A DNA stretch of 64,000 nucleotides, taken from positions 1 to 64,000 of the forward strand of contig NZ_LNYE01000001.1 in NCBI RefSeq assembly GCF_001467695.1, given 5' to 3'. Under the pieces are notes generated by a model. It searched no databases. It worked only from the letters and a program-made list of their open reading frames with translations, and was not told the origin of the DNA. The position numbers and the translations under genes were made by a program. Below are positions 25,901 through 35,620 of the stretch, piece after piece (the first letter of the stretch is position 1; the number at the start of each line of letters is the position of its first letter). This DNA is from Legionella gratiana. Lineage in GTDB: Bacteria; Pseudomonadota; Gammaproteobacteria; Legionellales; Legionellaceae.

Positions 25901-28775
25901 TTATGGCATTACCCAGGACGTTATCTATTTCATTAAGACCTGCTTTTCCAATAGCCTGATGAACGGCCACTTCAAGTAAATCTGATCGAGTAAAGGCTGC
26001 CTCTCGTTCTGAAAGGTGAGCAATTGCAAAGTGCAGCGCTTTTTCCGCATCACTTTTTTGGGGTTTTTTAGCGGTTAATAGGGTTAAGGCCTGCTCTAGT
26101 GAACTGAGTAGATCACTCGTGGTTCTATGGTCAATAATCTGTGCACCATGATTTGTTTTGGCGGCATCCAAAGTCAGCGATATCGCGGAGGATTTTGTCG
26201 CACTTTTCATGGCAAATCGATTTGCCTTGTCCACATTATCCGTAATAATCATTACGTTTTCTTTACTGGATTCGCATAAAAGCGACATGGTATTTTGTTT
26301 GAGCGCATAGGCTGGCAGTGTCATAATGGTTTGTTTCACGGGTTTAAGATCATCGGAATACATGGTTTTGGCATAGGCATGGCTCAATGGGAAATGCTTT
26401 TCGTTACTCGTGATAAGATGAATGCTTCTTTTCCCATCTCTTATTTTTATTCCATGTCGGGTAAATGCAGTAACCTCATATTGGTTTCCTATTTTTAATC
26501 CTTCAAAGGATAAACTGGCAGTGGCCACTAATTGATCCCCGATTCCTACCGATAAAGGTGTTTGTTCATAAATCTGCATGGAATCTGTAATATTTTTAGC
26601 AGCAAGTAGTGATCTTGCCCCATTGGAATTACGAACAATCAATTGATTGTCTTTTTCATTAATACCGAGTACCGTGAATTTTTTTGATTCCGTACGGGTG
26701 TTATGGATTAATATCCAATTGGACTGATAACTTTTAGCCAGTTTTTTTTCACTGAGGGTCAAGGGAATACGGGTTAATGTATTTATAGTCTTTTCATCTG
26801 ATGAAATCTCTCCCTGCTCTTTTAACTGAGTACGGATTGCTTCATTGACTTCTTTAGCTTCGAGCTTTGAGACAGTAAAGACTTTTGTATTTTGCCTCTG
26901 GATTACTGGCAAGTTACAGTACATTTGCGCTGTTTTAAGAATACGTCCCTCAACGGTTTGGGCTTCTATAAGATTGATGCTGGTGGCCGGCACCTTTCTG
27001 TCATCAACCTCAAATGATTTTATACAGGCTTTATCAAGCAAGTCGGGAATATCGGATTTAAAGCCAGACAGAGATTGTGATTTTTCCAGAAAAATGACCT
27101 TGGCACATCGCTTATCGGCAATAGATAATAAAGTATTCATCTCGTCAGGAGCCAGGCGCTGTGCTTCATCCACAATCAGTACTTCGCGCTCCTTTTTACT
27201 ATGAAAAAAGGGCAATTTATGTTCTGAACCATGACGATAATTAAAGCCTGCTACTGTTTCACACAAATCCTGTTTCCCAATAGATAAAATCCATTGCCAC
27301 AGTGTAGGCGCTGATTTGGCCATATCCTTATTGATTGTATTGGCAGAAAAAGCAGAGGGACAAAGGATACGAATTATTTTGGAATCCTGTGAATAATCAA
27401 TTAAAGTACTTAAAAGCTCACGCGAGGTAGCGCTTTGCTGCTTGATGCGTACAACTCCATCTTTATTAAATAAGGCTTGAGTTACTGCCTTTTGAATGGA
27501 CTCATTATCGGTGAGTTTGCACACTTTATCCATATTTCGTTCGATGCCTTTTTTTTGGTGTGTGAAGTTCACGATTTTTTTTATGAGCTCTTGTTCTTTG
27601 TTAATGAGCTTACTCGTTGTAAAAGAGGAGTTTTCTGCATTAAGAGCAATCAGATTTTGTGCATCAATTTCTTGATCAATCCGTGACATCAGCGCTTCAA
27701 AGCCCTGTTCACCTAAGGAAAAATAGAGACTTGTCTGTAACACTTCCTGATAGGTAAATGTAAGTTTTTTCTCTTCTAAATGCGCAATTGCATCAAGAAC
27801 ACTTCTATCGAGTTCTTGATTATTGGACATGGCTTCTTTAGGCGTATGCGATTCTTTGGTTTTATCCTTTAAAGTGGCCAGATAGGTGGCAGGATTTACT
27901 CCCAGCGCTTCACTTTCTGCTTTCCATCGCATGCGTAATTCCTCTGGGGAAACCACTTCCTTTGACTTTCTTGAATCCAGAGTTGCTCTGTCATATGCTT
28001 TTAACGAATTTGAGTGCATCCCTTTAATGTGTTCTTCAACCTGGGTACGGCGTTTAGACATTCGTTCCAGCAATGTCTTATCAAAATGTTTGATTTCAAA
28101 TAAACCATGGGCATCGCCTGTATGTTCTATTTCGAGCCCCATTTCTTTTAAACCAAGAGCAATTTCAGACCGGTACACAAGCCCTAAAAAGATTTGGTTG
28201 TCCATAATCCATTCCATAGTGCCGTGATTACGACTGATATCAGAGGCTAAAGCACGCCACTTGCCATCAAGACGTTCAGTAAAATTCATCAAAAGTGCAT
28301 GCACATGGAGCTGAGGATCAAGCTCTCGGGAGGTGTCATGGAGGATGGTCGCAAAACACAGATTGCCAGTCTTTTCATACTCCATACCCTCTTTTCCTGA
28401 TTTGCGTGCTTCGGCAGCTTCCTTCTCAATGAGTTTTAATACCGTTTTTACGGCATTTAAATGCAAATCAATAAACTCTTTATGGCCACAAACCAAACCA
28501 AGATAGGACACCGATTTAGGCGCGGAGAAGGTCAGATCATATCCGCCACGATGCTTGATTTCGCCGGATTGGGTTTTGAGGCCAATGACATCGCCGCTCG
28601 GTAATGCACCACGAACAACGGCCTCAAGGGATAGTACGTTAACCTCTCCAGAAAGGTTTTGTCGCTCAGCACTTAACCCCACCCATTCGGTGGTCAATTG
28701 ATTTGAAAAGTAATAATTTTCCTTATCAAAATAATAACCTGGCATTTTAATCGGTTTAACTCGCAGACTTAACAT
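22941..28775 (-). CDS. traI: TraI: MOBF relaxase-helicase with C-terminal Toprim primase-like domain
   Basis: 1944 residues. Residues 1-300 are the TrwC-type relaxase: tyrosine pairs Y14-Y15 and Y21-Y22 and the histidine triad H146, H157, H159 (HDTSRELDPQLHVHA), the same numbering as F TraI. Next is a vestigial helicase-like part with a Walker B (VLIVDEAQRLAPDE) but no P-loop, as in the ssDNA-binding domain of F TraI. An active SF1B helicase follows, with Walker A GYAGTGKTT near residue 1035 and LIDESSMVS. From about 1600 there is a primase/Toprim region: GVWHNF, ITEGVETGLS and CMDNDGK supply the acidic Toprim residues. It nicks oriT and unwinds the strand for transfer. The extra domain makes it longer than F TraI (1756). 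Confidence 0.95.
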   Translation of the reverse strand: MLSLRVKPIKMPGYYFDKENYYFSNQLTTEWVGLSAERQNLSGEVNVLSLEAVVRGALPSGDVIGLKTQSGEIKHRGGYDLTFSAPKSVSYLGLVCGHKEFIDLHLNAVKTVLKLIEKEAAEARKSGKEGMEYEKTGNLCFATILHDTSRELDPQLHVHALLMNFTERLDGKWRALASDISRNHGTMEWIMDNQIFLGLVYRSEIALGLKEMGLEIEHTGDAHGLFEIKHFDKTLLERMSKRRTQVEEHIKGMHSNSLKAYDRATLDSRKSKEVVSPEELRMRWKAESEALGVNPATYLATLKDKTKESHTPKEAMSNNQELDRSVLDAIAHLEEKKLTFTYQEVLQTSLYFSLGEQGFEALMSRIDQEIDAQNLIALNAENSSFTTSKLINKEQELIKKIVNFTHQKKGIERNMDKVCKLTDNESIQKAVTQALFNKDGVVRIKQQSATSRELLSTLIDYSQDSKIIRILCPSAFSANTINKDMAKSAPTLWQWILSIGKQDLCETVAGFNYRHGSEHKLPFFHSKKEREVLIVDEAQRLAPDEMNTLLSIADKRCAKVIFLEKSQSLSGFKSDIPDLLDKACIKSFEVDDRKVPATSINLIEAQTVEGRILKTAQMYCNLPVIQRQNTKVFTVSKLEAKEVNEAIRTQLKEQGEISSDEKTINTLTRIPLTLSEKKLAKSYQSNWILIHNTRTESKKFTVLGINEKDNQLIVRNSNGARSLLAAKNITDSMQIYEQTPLSVGIGDQLVATASLSFEGLKIGNQYEVTAFTRHGIKIRDGKRSIHLITSNEKHFPLSHAYAKTMYSDDLKPVKQTIMTLPAYALKQNTMSLLCESSKENVMIITDNVDKANRFAMKSATKSSAISLTLDAAKTNHGAQIIDHRTTSDLLSSLEQALTLLTAKKPQKSDAEKALHFAIAHLSEREAAFTRSDLLEVAVHQAIGKAGLNEIDNVLGNAINSGDLISGGNEFLTTKEAVAFEESIIKNVKAGINILKPLMSSDEAQKQLELTDLTKGQKEACELITTTSDQFIMIQGYAGTGKTTMTRSAIDTIKHAQSMTHEEVELIAVAPTHQAVKEMRALGIEAQTLKSFLIEQEQESTLSKKTLVLIDESSMVSNRDCANLMQKIHHSGARCAMLGDISQHQSIESGKPSKILIQEGSIRVACMDDLVRQQVIEYKKAIETLIAGDIDKALAQLANQPLDSITRTKADSPYHSITSSIIETGDSTKDYLQLENTQQQSIDPFQEELKQKNPIEMAVGDYLSRTPSCRDNTIVIIHENKKREVANGLIRDALMKESTLGSENKEFPRLLSTNYTTAELYYCETYRDCLKKQEEYFLKKAEHYFKVVSVDESAKVVVLNDAKGNKCLFVPEKENKDWKIELFQSMPGRVSVGEKIHFKKSDKTLGRFANERVQVTAVNNESFTVKDSSGVEHVLQKKLMSDSHWDYSYTATSYSIQGASSPFVIGVAETKNAQVNHLRSFYIMVTRGSLQAMIYTDDHKKLQKQLRVTPEKTSALESLNHLNVQTKPPIPNAPSTSLKAAQRMPIMKNQEPRYDANMLSQHLSEQAELVIESLLGQPNQALSSKTEYRYGTHGSLSLCLSGEKRGVWHNFETQEKGNMLHLIQKTLNLNFKESLEYAAKLTGDDLKERIKIANKNPNNFQVKDTDKKRKTSDYGLQLVRESKPISGTIAERYLKEIRKIHNVSGENIRFHPNVYTKDTEEVRYRPALLNIARDKDNKVACVEVVYLDNETANKAIMKIKPKKSYGSKAGVGVVLSEGKGHESVTYITEGVETGLSVRDAVQNERVIATLGKENFVNIDMALLTDKIVICMDNDGKSIKEDKVIIQTIERLKQHGKTVEIAIPLHQKDFNDVNKSSGVQGVVDILNKATNVDKFIGCPNKIDMNQDQIKKCLESISRQMNLELPENKNNPIEKLKTLQRGEMEIY

Positions 28776-28789
28776 AATTTATTCCTCTA

Positions 28790-30643
28790 TCAAAAAATAG
28801 ATTCAATCTCGTATTCACCTTGGAAACGCTTGGAATTAGTCGACTCTTGCGCATTAAAGCGACTGTCTGAGGACTCATTAACAACAGGCACATGTTTAAT
28901 GCTGGTATTAGAAACAGGAAGAGACGGTATGGCACGAGGTAGAAAACCTGAAGCCTTCGCGCTTCTTTTTTGATAATGAAGCTCCAATTTTGTTATAGGA
29001 TATTGACCTGGCAATCGCAGATAACAAGTAAGCGGATCAAGCCCCATAATTTCAGGATAAGTCACCAAGGGTCGTGTAATACGGTTTTTTCCTAAGGAAA
29101 TCCCATCACGAATGGAGTTAGCTCCATAAGAATAATTTTCTCGGGTATCATCAATTTCCTCATCCCCAAGTTCCTTACTGACAAGTTGCGCCATTTCATG
29201 ACTTGGACTTGCAAAAAAGGCTCGGGTATTCAGCAAGTCAAAAATTTCAGCCGCCCCACTACGCCCATATACCTTCTCCAATTGACTAAAGCTCTGCATT
29301 CCCAGCAGAAAACAGCCGCCAAATTTCCTGACTTCAGCAATGGTTTCACCCAATAAGGGTAATTTGTGCAGGCTTGGTAATTCATCACAAATAAACCAAA
29401 TTCGCCTGTTCGCATCTTCTGGCAAGCTCAAAAGTGTCAGGGATGCCATGGCAATCCACATCGAAATCAATGGTTTTAAAGATTTATGCTGTTCCCCATT
29501 GCTTGATATAAAAAGCCAGCCCTCCAAATCTTTATTTAACAGATAATCACGAATGGAAAAGGAAGGCTTACCAGATTCATCAAGCCCACTTAACGACTGC
29601 ATTGATTTAAGGTAGGTTGTGATGACGGAGCGAATGGAGATGGCTGTTTTTTCTATTTTATTACTGACCAAAGTCGCTGCAGCCGTGCCGTTGAGATAAG
29701 GTTCCAACTCACTAAACTCGCCCGTTACCAGTAACCCTAACAGCTTGGATAGGGAACGTTCCTTATCCTCACGCATTTGACTTGCAAGACAGGCAAACAC
29801 GGTGCGTGCTGCATTAACCCAAAATGGATCGTTTTCTCCATGCATGGGGATGAGGCTTTCTGCCATGTTTTCCAGTAATTCATCTTTTGGGGCTTCCAGC
29901 CATAAATCCCAATTAGCACAGCGTGCATCAAAAGGATTAAGTAAAACATCATGATCTTCCTGAAAATAAGCCTGAGTAAACGTGCATCCCTTGTCATAGA
30001 CAATGACTCGGTCGCCTCGTGCACGTAAACAATCCATCAATTTCATAATGAACTGACTTTTCCCCATCCCAACCGTGCCATGAACCAATAAATGCTGCAC
30101 CTCTGCACCTTGCAACAGGGGAAATCCATCAAGATGTAAATCAGATGCTTTTCTTTGCTTTATGATCTGTTTTTTAAGTGTTTCTGATGGGACTAAACTA
30201 GCCCCTCGTATAAATTGGTTTTGTGTTTGTACCTTTCCTCGATAAATGAAATATCGGCTCACCAAAAGTGCCACAATCAACGATAGGGGAAAACTCCATA
30301 GAGTTGACTGTAACAGGAGTGTCAGTAAACGATCGGAGGTAGCAGAAAAATAGTGATTGTGGAGAAGCTGTTCGACAGTTTGTGATGCATACCCCCCTTT
30401 AACAGGGATAGAAAATACATGTGGCACCCCTGCCAGGTGATAAAAATGAGCCGCATGATAGGACACAGTCTGTCTTATCATTCCATGTGGCGCAAAGATA
30501 CAGGTCATTACAATGCTTAACCCTGCCCAAATGAATAAGTAAACATGAAAGAGCGCTTTGTTAATCTGAAACCACATCCGCAGATTATGGAATGAGATCT
30601 GGCCGCCCCGTGTATAATGTTTGTAATTGGATTCATGGCGCAT
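28790..30643 (-). CDS. traD: TraD type IV coupling protein
   Basis: 617 residues with two N-terminal helices (about 33-52 and 112-130) and a large VirD4-like ATPase: Walker A HGTVGMGKS at 189-197, Walker B RIWFICDELPSLHKLP, and GGCFLLGMQSFSQLEKVYG. It forms the hexameric inner-membrane pump that receives the relaxosome. It is shorter than F TraD (717) and its C-terminal extension is brief (about 60 residues, ending ESIF), although a TraM-like partner exists. Stop lies 14 bases before traI. Confidence 0.94.
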   Translation of the reverse strand: MRHESNYKHYTRGGQISFHNLRMWFQINKALFHVYLFIWAGLSIVMTCIFAPHGMIRQTVSYHAAHFYHLAGVPHVFSIPVKGGYASQTVEQLLHNHYFSATSDRLLTLLLQSTLWSFPLSLIVALLVSRYFIYRGKVQTQNQFIRGASLVPSETLKKQIIKQRKASDLHLDGFPLLQGAEVQHLLVHGTVGMGKSQFIMKLMDCLRARGDRVIVYDKGCTFTQAYFQEDHDVLLNPFDARCANWDLWLEAPKDELLENMAESLIPMHGENDPFWVNAARTVFACLASQMREDKERSLSKLLGLLVTGEFSELEPYLNGTAAATLVSNKIEKTAISIRSVITTYLKSMQSLSGLDESGKPSFSIRDYLLNKDLEGWLFISSNGEQHKSLKPLISMWIAMASLTLLSLPEDANRRIWFICDELPSLHKLPLLGETIAEVRKFGGCFLLGMQSFSQLEKVYGRSGAAEIFDLLNTRAFFASPSHEMAQLVSKELGDEEIDDTRENYSYGANSIRDGISLGKNRITRPLVTYPEIMGLDPLTCYLRLPGQYPITKLELHYQKRSAKASGFLPRAIPSLPVSNTSIKHVPVVNESSDSRFNAQESTNSKRFQGEYEIESIF

Positions 30644-30732
30644 TATATCTTCCTCCAGCTTGTTTTGGGCAAAGCAGCGGCTTCCACTGCTTGTATTTGT
30701 GGTTAAAAATTATTCTTTTTGATGTGTTTTGT

Positions 30733-31356
30733 TTATTTTAAGGGTATTGCCGCACTGGCATTTTTGTCCTTATCAAAATAATTCTTTATGAGAGTAAACA
30801 GCACGCTGATGCCTATCCTATTGAGCTCCATTTCAACAAGGATGCTCGTTAAAATCCCGCTGATGAAAAACGCGCCAAAGGATATGAAGAAGGCAGCACT
30901 GGGAAACAAGAACAGTGAAGGAATCAAAACAATCCCCGCAAATATTCGATAGGCTATAGTTCCAGCCCTTCTTATTTGTTTTACAATCAATGAGCCTGTT
31001 CTTAGTTTGTGTTTCAATTGATAGTCAATCAAAATGTATTGATTTAATGTGCTGTAAATGAATAGAAAAACAAAAAGGCATAGTCCTAGAGCCATTAATG
31101 GCAGCCAGAAAAACATGTAGATGAGCTCGTGCGTTGAAATCTCCACCATCAATACGTTCCAATAAAAAGGGAGTGGAAGTAAAAATCCTAGAAGTATTGT
31201 TCCATATAGTTTAAAAAAAACATGCAAAAACAAACGCCTGTTCGCCTGGTAATACTCCTTGGCCGGCATAATATCCACGTCCAATGTTTTTAATGTTTCT
31301 ATATCCAAGGCGATGGCCTCTTTTAATTCTTGTGAATTCATTTCTTCATTATTCAT
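30733..31356 (-). CDS. inner-membrane protein in the traS position (candidate entry-exclusion protein)
   Basis: 207 residues from ATG 31356 (AAGGAG site; the longer frame from 31398 lacks one). A soluble N-terminus of about 45 residues is followed by two hydrophobic hairpins (FFKLYGTILLGFLLPLPFYW, LIYMFFWLPLMALGLCLFVFLFIY; then IFAGIVLIPSLFLF and FFISFGAFFISGILTSIL) and a short tail. In F, traS and traT lie between traG and traD; here only this gene does. TraS proteins are poorly conserved inner-membrane proteins that block redundant entry by recognising TraG. The role is inferred from position and topology. Confidence 0.6.
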   Translation of the reverse strand: MNNEEMNSQELKEAIALDIETLKTLDVDIMPAKEYYQANRRLFLHVFFKLYGTILLGFLLPLPFYWNVLMVEISTHELIYMFFWLPLMALGLCLFVFLFIYSTLNQYILIDYQLKHKLRTGSLIVKQIRRAGTIAYRIFAGIVLIPSLFLFPSAAFFISFGAFFISGILTSILVEMELNRIGISVLFTLIKNYFDKDKNASAAIPLK

Positions 31357-31403
31357 GGATAAGCTCCTTCTTTGGGGCTGATTTATCATGATGATCAACC
31401 CAT

Positions 31404-34241
31404 TTAGTAAAATAGGCGAGGTATAACTGCGTTGACGTTACTTTGCCCCAGTTTTTTCCCCTCGCCTACATCGTTGTTCGTTGTTTCAACCGCTTGCTGG
31501 TATTGACTCTTTAAACGCCCTCCTCCACTGCTTGTTTTATTTACCGCCGCATCGACCTGATTATTAATTTTTTGCTGCATGCTTTCGGCTCTTGATGCAT
31601 CCATGCCAACTCCCAGAGTCCTTCCAGAATCCTCCAATGCATTACTGTTTTTGTGGTAGTCCGCTCTCATTTGTGACTCTTTGGTACTTAATGGATTTGC
31701 TGCATCCTGATAAAAGGAGTCAATCCGAGCATTTTTAGAAGCATTGCCGTATCGTGCGATTAAACCTTCTCGTTGTTCACTGATAAACTCATTAGCTAGC
31801 ATTTGTAATTGTTTTAATGAAGCCAGATCTGAAGGATTAGAATACAATTCATCTCGTGCCTTTTCTCCAATGCGGTGTGCCACAAAGCCAGGAAATGCCT
31901 GATTAAGATCGGTTGTAATCTGATCGGAGTTTGATTCCACATAACTCCTGGCCGTGCTAATGCGAGCGGCTTTAGACATCGAGGCATCGTAGTTTTGACT
32001 TGCCGTTTGTGCTTCCCGCAAGTCAGTACCCATTTGATTCGAAAGGCTTGCCCCTTCCGAATGGCTGTTATCAAAATGATGGTTTTGTGCAAACTGGCTC
32101 ACGTAATTAAGCGCCTGATTAAAGTCTTCTGCTTCCTTCGCTGACATGCTGCTGTCCGTACCCTCATGGTAACGATCACTACTCGTTGATGACCTATCGA
32201 ACTTGGCATGACTATCAGCACCTCCTGTTGCTCCAAAAGCAAATCGCCCAATACTTCCCAGCATACTTTTTTCACTTGCGACTCCGACGTGGGCATTTAA
32301 TCCAGCTGAGGTCATATGAGCCAGCGCATCCTCTTGGCTTATCCCTTCGCGCTTAGCTACATCCGAGGCAATATGCGTCATGGTCGATAAGGCCTGGCTG
32401 TATTGACCGGATTCGCTTTCAGATACTCCATCGCCTAAACGCATATCATGTCCCTGCATTTTCGATAATTGTACGGCACTGTGCGCAAAACTGGATAAGG
32501 ACGTTTGATAATGCTGGCTTTCATTGGCTGCAGCCTGCCTGGATTCCTCAAAAGCCTGATTTAAAGAGCCACTTAAGGCCTTTGTATCTGAAATGTGTAC
32601 GGGTCCTCGTGACATCCCAGGACTTACATCAAAAACAGCATCTCCATGGCCTGTGGTCGTCTTAAGCACTCCACTTCCCAATTGTTCCGTGTGCATCCCA
32701 TGCATGTTCGTCCAATTGGTATCGTGCTTGTTAGCCGAAACATTATTGGCGCTGGTATTTTCATAGTTCATATTCCAACCGCTGTAACTTGCCATTGAGA
32801 TGTTACCTGCAGCTGCAGATTGTGCTTCACTGACTGACAAAGATTGTGCCATACCACCAAAATGCTGGGAGGAGGTACTTAAAATCTGTCCCAATCCTTT
32901 CGTGATGTACAGGGCAATAACAGGAACACTTGCCGCCAATGCGCCTGCCGTATAGGCGAAATTACTGTGCATGCTCGCTAATGAATCGATATTAGAGAAG
33001 GTCACACCTCCGGTTTTTTGACCAAACAAAGTAATGGTAGTACTTGAGGCCATAGAAACAAACCAATGAAAAATAATAAACATCGGCGGCCATGACCAAA
33101 GGTAGATTTGAGATTGTACCCACAAGAAATAAGCGTTACTCAGGGTCGGGAAAAATGAAATTAAAACAACTAATGGAAAAATACACAGCGTTAGCATCCA
33201 CATCACGGTCATATAGTAAGGCAGGCGAAATCCTGCAAGCCAAAAGCTATTGGCTTCGGCAATGTGCATTTTTTGAGTGCTGTCCGTATTGGTGTAATTC
33301 ATGAGTGCCGCATCAGCTCCTGAAAAAGCAAAAGCATCGGCAGCAGCATCTCGGGTCGCATTAATTAAGATATTCTGCGTAAGTGTTTCAGCCGCATCTT
33401 CGGTAATGTTCATGTAATATTTGTGAGCAGCTTGCAGCCGGTCACCAAAAGTCTTTTCGCCTGGTAAAGAACTGCTGTCCGTGTTGCGTGATCCTAAAGC
33501 ACCTGTGGTTACCAGATGATTAAGACGCTCCAACTCTAATTTGGCTGCAACGGGCAATCGAGTTTTTAAATTGGCTGCTGCATCAGCACAACTTAAATTG
33601 TCTCCATTGTGCAGAATCACCCGATAAATAGGCGATGGGCTCTCAAAATAGGTTTTAGATAGATGAGCACTTTGGGTAAGCTCCTGAGGGCTTAATTGGT
33701 GACTTGCCAAAAGTTTTGCCGTAAACACGCATTGACGGATATAGGACGATAGGTCTTGTGCCAAATCAGGCGACATGGAGAGCCTTGTCTGGGTTGCCGC
33801 AAGCCAGGTTCTTGCACCAAAAATCATTCCGGTTTTGTTGTACTCCAGGCTATCTGGCATGTGAAATACATCACTAAAAGCAGTTGTTATTCCGTACCCC
33901 ATGCCACTAATGACTGCTGCAGGTAATGCAACACCTAAAGGCACATGATCAACTGTTAAGGCCTCTCCTGCTCCTTCGGCTGTCTGCATGTCAATTATAG
34001 CCACAGGCACTTTAATGCCTAGCACGCAATACATGACTAAAAAGGTGGTCAGCACAAAGCGAGTTAATGATTCGAGCTTTTTCCCCATCACGTACTGATA
34101 ACCGACCATACCAACGGATAGAATCATGATAATGTCACACGCCGTACTAAAGGTAGATTCAGTAAGCAAAGCGGCCATACCATCAAGCAACTCTTTTAAA
34201 TAAATCCCATTTTGTGGGGTGTAGATTAATAATGGGCTCAT
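31404..34241 (-). CDS. traG: TraG mating-pair stabilisation and assembly protein
   Basis: 945 residues. The N-terminal half has several membrane helices (for example IIMILSVGMVGYQYVMG, FVLTTFLVMYCVLGI, MLTLCIFPLVVLISFFP) and resembles TraG_N. The C-terminal 500 residues are polar, Ser/Ala/Gln-rich and periplasmic, the part that in F works in mating-pair stabilisation and contacts recipient TraS. Length matches F TraG (938). The start is supported by GGAGGGGCACA and overlaps traH by four bases. Confidence 0.93.
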   Translation of the reverse strand: MSPLLIYTPQNGIYLKELLDGMAALLTESTFSTACDIIMILSVGMVGYQYVMGKKLESLTRFVLTTFLVMYCVLGIKVPVAIIDMQTAEGAGEALTVDHVPLGVALPAAVISGMGYGITTAFSDVFHMPDSLEYNKTGMIFGARTWLAATQTRLSMSPDLAQDLSSYIRQCVFTAKLLASHQLSPQELTQSAHLSKTYFESPSPIYRVILHNGDNLSCADAAANLKTRLPVAAKLELERLNHLVTTGALGSRNTDSSSLPGEKTFGDRLQAAHKYYMNITEDAAETLTQNILINATRDAAADAFAFSGADAALMNYTNTDSTQKMHIAEANSFWLAGFRLPYYMTVMWMLTLCIFPLVVLISFFPTLSNAYFLWVQSQIYLWSWPPMFIIFHWFVSMASSTTITLFGQKTGGVTFSNIDSLASMHSNFAYTAGALAASVPVIALYITKGLGQILSTSSQHFGGMAQSLSVSEAQSAAAGNISMASYSGWNMNYENTSANNVSANKHDTNWTNMHGMHTEQLGSGVLKTTTGHGDAVFDVSPGMSRGPVHISDTKALSGSLNQAFEESRQAAANESQHYQTSLSSFAHSAVQLSKMQGHDMRLGDGVSESESGQYSQALSTMTHIASDVAKREGISQEDALAHMTSAGLNAHVGVASEKSMLGSIGRFAFGATGGADSHAKFDRSSTSSDRYHEGTDSSMSAKEAEDFNQALNYVSQFAQNHHFDNSHSEGASLSNQMGTDLREAQTASQNYDASMSKAARISTARSYVESNSDQITTDLNQAFPGFVAHRIGEKARDELYSNPSDLASLKQLQMLANEFISEQREGLIARYGNASKNARIDSFYQDAANPLSTKESQMRADYHKNSNALEDSGRTLGVGMDASRAESMQQKINNQVDAAVNKTSSGGGRLKSQYQQAVETTNNDVGEGKKLGQSNVNAVIPRLFY

Positions 34242-35620
34242 TGTGCCCCTCCGGTATATGATTTTCTTAAGATGGGATTAAGGGCATTAAGCGCCTGCTT
34301 CACGTTGTTTTGAACCAATTGATTGGTGGTCAGTGCGGCATTAAAACGTGCTCGTGATTCGCTATTAAAATTATCTACAAATTGTTGGGCTACCTGCAGG
34401 TTTTTAAATAATTTCTCTTCATGATCACTACCTAAATCACGCCCTGCAAGGGATGCTCGAATCACTTCAAGTGAATTTGCAAGATACTGGGCAAGCAAAT
34501 CCGTTGCTACACTCTGAGCAAGTTCATAACTGCTTTGTATGCCGATATTCTGTTGTGCACTGGCTGAAATGAGCTGAAATACAGACGGCTGGGTTAGTTC
34601 AATTAACCCTTTTTGTTGTGGCGTTAAGGCCGTCCCTGATTTGATATTCTCATAAACTCCCTGCAGGATGGCTTGTACCTGAGAAACCAGAGCATCTTTG
34701 CTGCTGATCTCCTGGCTTCCTTTCACATTGATGGCAACACATTTTATGGGTTTGTTTGAATCAGTGCACTTATAGCTGGGTAATTTGCCTCCATAGAGCA
34801 AGGCTTTTACAAAATCCTGATTAGTCGCTAAAGAGGGATACGTTTGCATCCCTCCTTTGGCATCAAATACCAGTGTTCCTGAAATCGACATATAGACTTC
34901 TGAAATTTCTGTATCTGATTTGATGAATTCATTCAGTTGTAATGCATCCCAAACTACGTTGGTATTCAAAAGAGCCCTGTCTTTATATTCTGAATCGTTT
35001 TTTGCCTGTTCCAATCGCTTTTCAATCTCCCCTCCTGTCGAACATTTATGTCGGGCTTCTGCCCAATCGGTGTATACATTACGATTACGCCCGATGTCCT
35101 CACACAAACGCTGATGTGCCGCTCTATTTTTGGGATAAAGCGCTGCAGTCAGGTTTTCTCCCATCTCACACGAATTAAAATTTGTCCCATTAATGTCATT
35201 TGCCAGCTTTTGCATGTATTGCATGGCATGAGCAATTTCAGGCAGCTCGGTCTCCAGTGCAAGGTTCATTGCATAGCCTGCCCCGTTACTTAAAATATTC
35301 TGCATGAAGGAAACAATCTGCTCTGATTTAATAAAGGAAAAACCACCTGCAAAAATATCAATTCCGCCACATCCTGAGCGAAACCCAGGTACATCAACGT
35401 GAGCTATCTGAATGGAACGCACCTGATTTCTGGCATAGACAGAGCCTAATGATGCAAATCCTGCTGCCTGTGATTCATAGGAATGGCTACCCGTGACATT
35501 CGCAGAATAACCAAGATTATTAAAAAAATGATTTAAATCGGCACTGGCTGATGCATGAACACCATTTCCTGTCACGCAAGTAAAAGACGCAACAACGGTT
35601 AGCACAAGAGCTCTAATCAT
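34238..35620 (-). CDS. traH: TraH pilus assembly protein
   Basis: 460 residues from ATG 35620 (GAGGAG site). Signal peptide IRALVLTVVASFTCVTGNG..A, then the TraH start ADLNHFFNNLGYSANVTGSHSYESQAAGFASLGSVYARN and the conserved RSGCGGIDIFAGGFSFI. TraH is a periplasmic F-pilus assembly protein with a coiled-coil C-terminus. It overlaps trbB upstream and traG downstream. Length is normal (F: 458). Confidence 0.94.
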   Translation of the reverse strand: MIRALVLTVVASFTCVTGNGVHASASADLNHFFNNLGYSANVTGSHSYESQAAGFASLGSVYARNQVRSIQIAHVDVPGFRSGCGGIDIFAGGFSFIKSEQIVSFMQNILSNGAGYAMNLALETELPEIAHAMQYMQKLANDINGTNFNSCEMGENLTAALYPKNRAAHQRLCEDIGRNRNVYTDWAEARHKCSTGGEIEKRLEQAKNDSEYKDRALLNTNVVWDALQLNEFIKSDTEISEVYMSISGTLVFDAKGGMQTYPSLATNQDFVKALLYGGKLPSYKCTDSNKPIKCVAINVKGSQEISSKDALVSQVQAILQGVYENIKSGTALTPQQKGLIELTQPSVFQLISASAQQNIGIQSSYELAQSVATDLLAQYLANSLEVIRASLAGRDLGSDHEEKLFKNLQVAQQFVDNFNSESRARFNAALTTNQLVQNNVKQALNALNPILRKSYTGGAQ

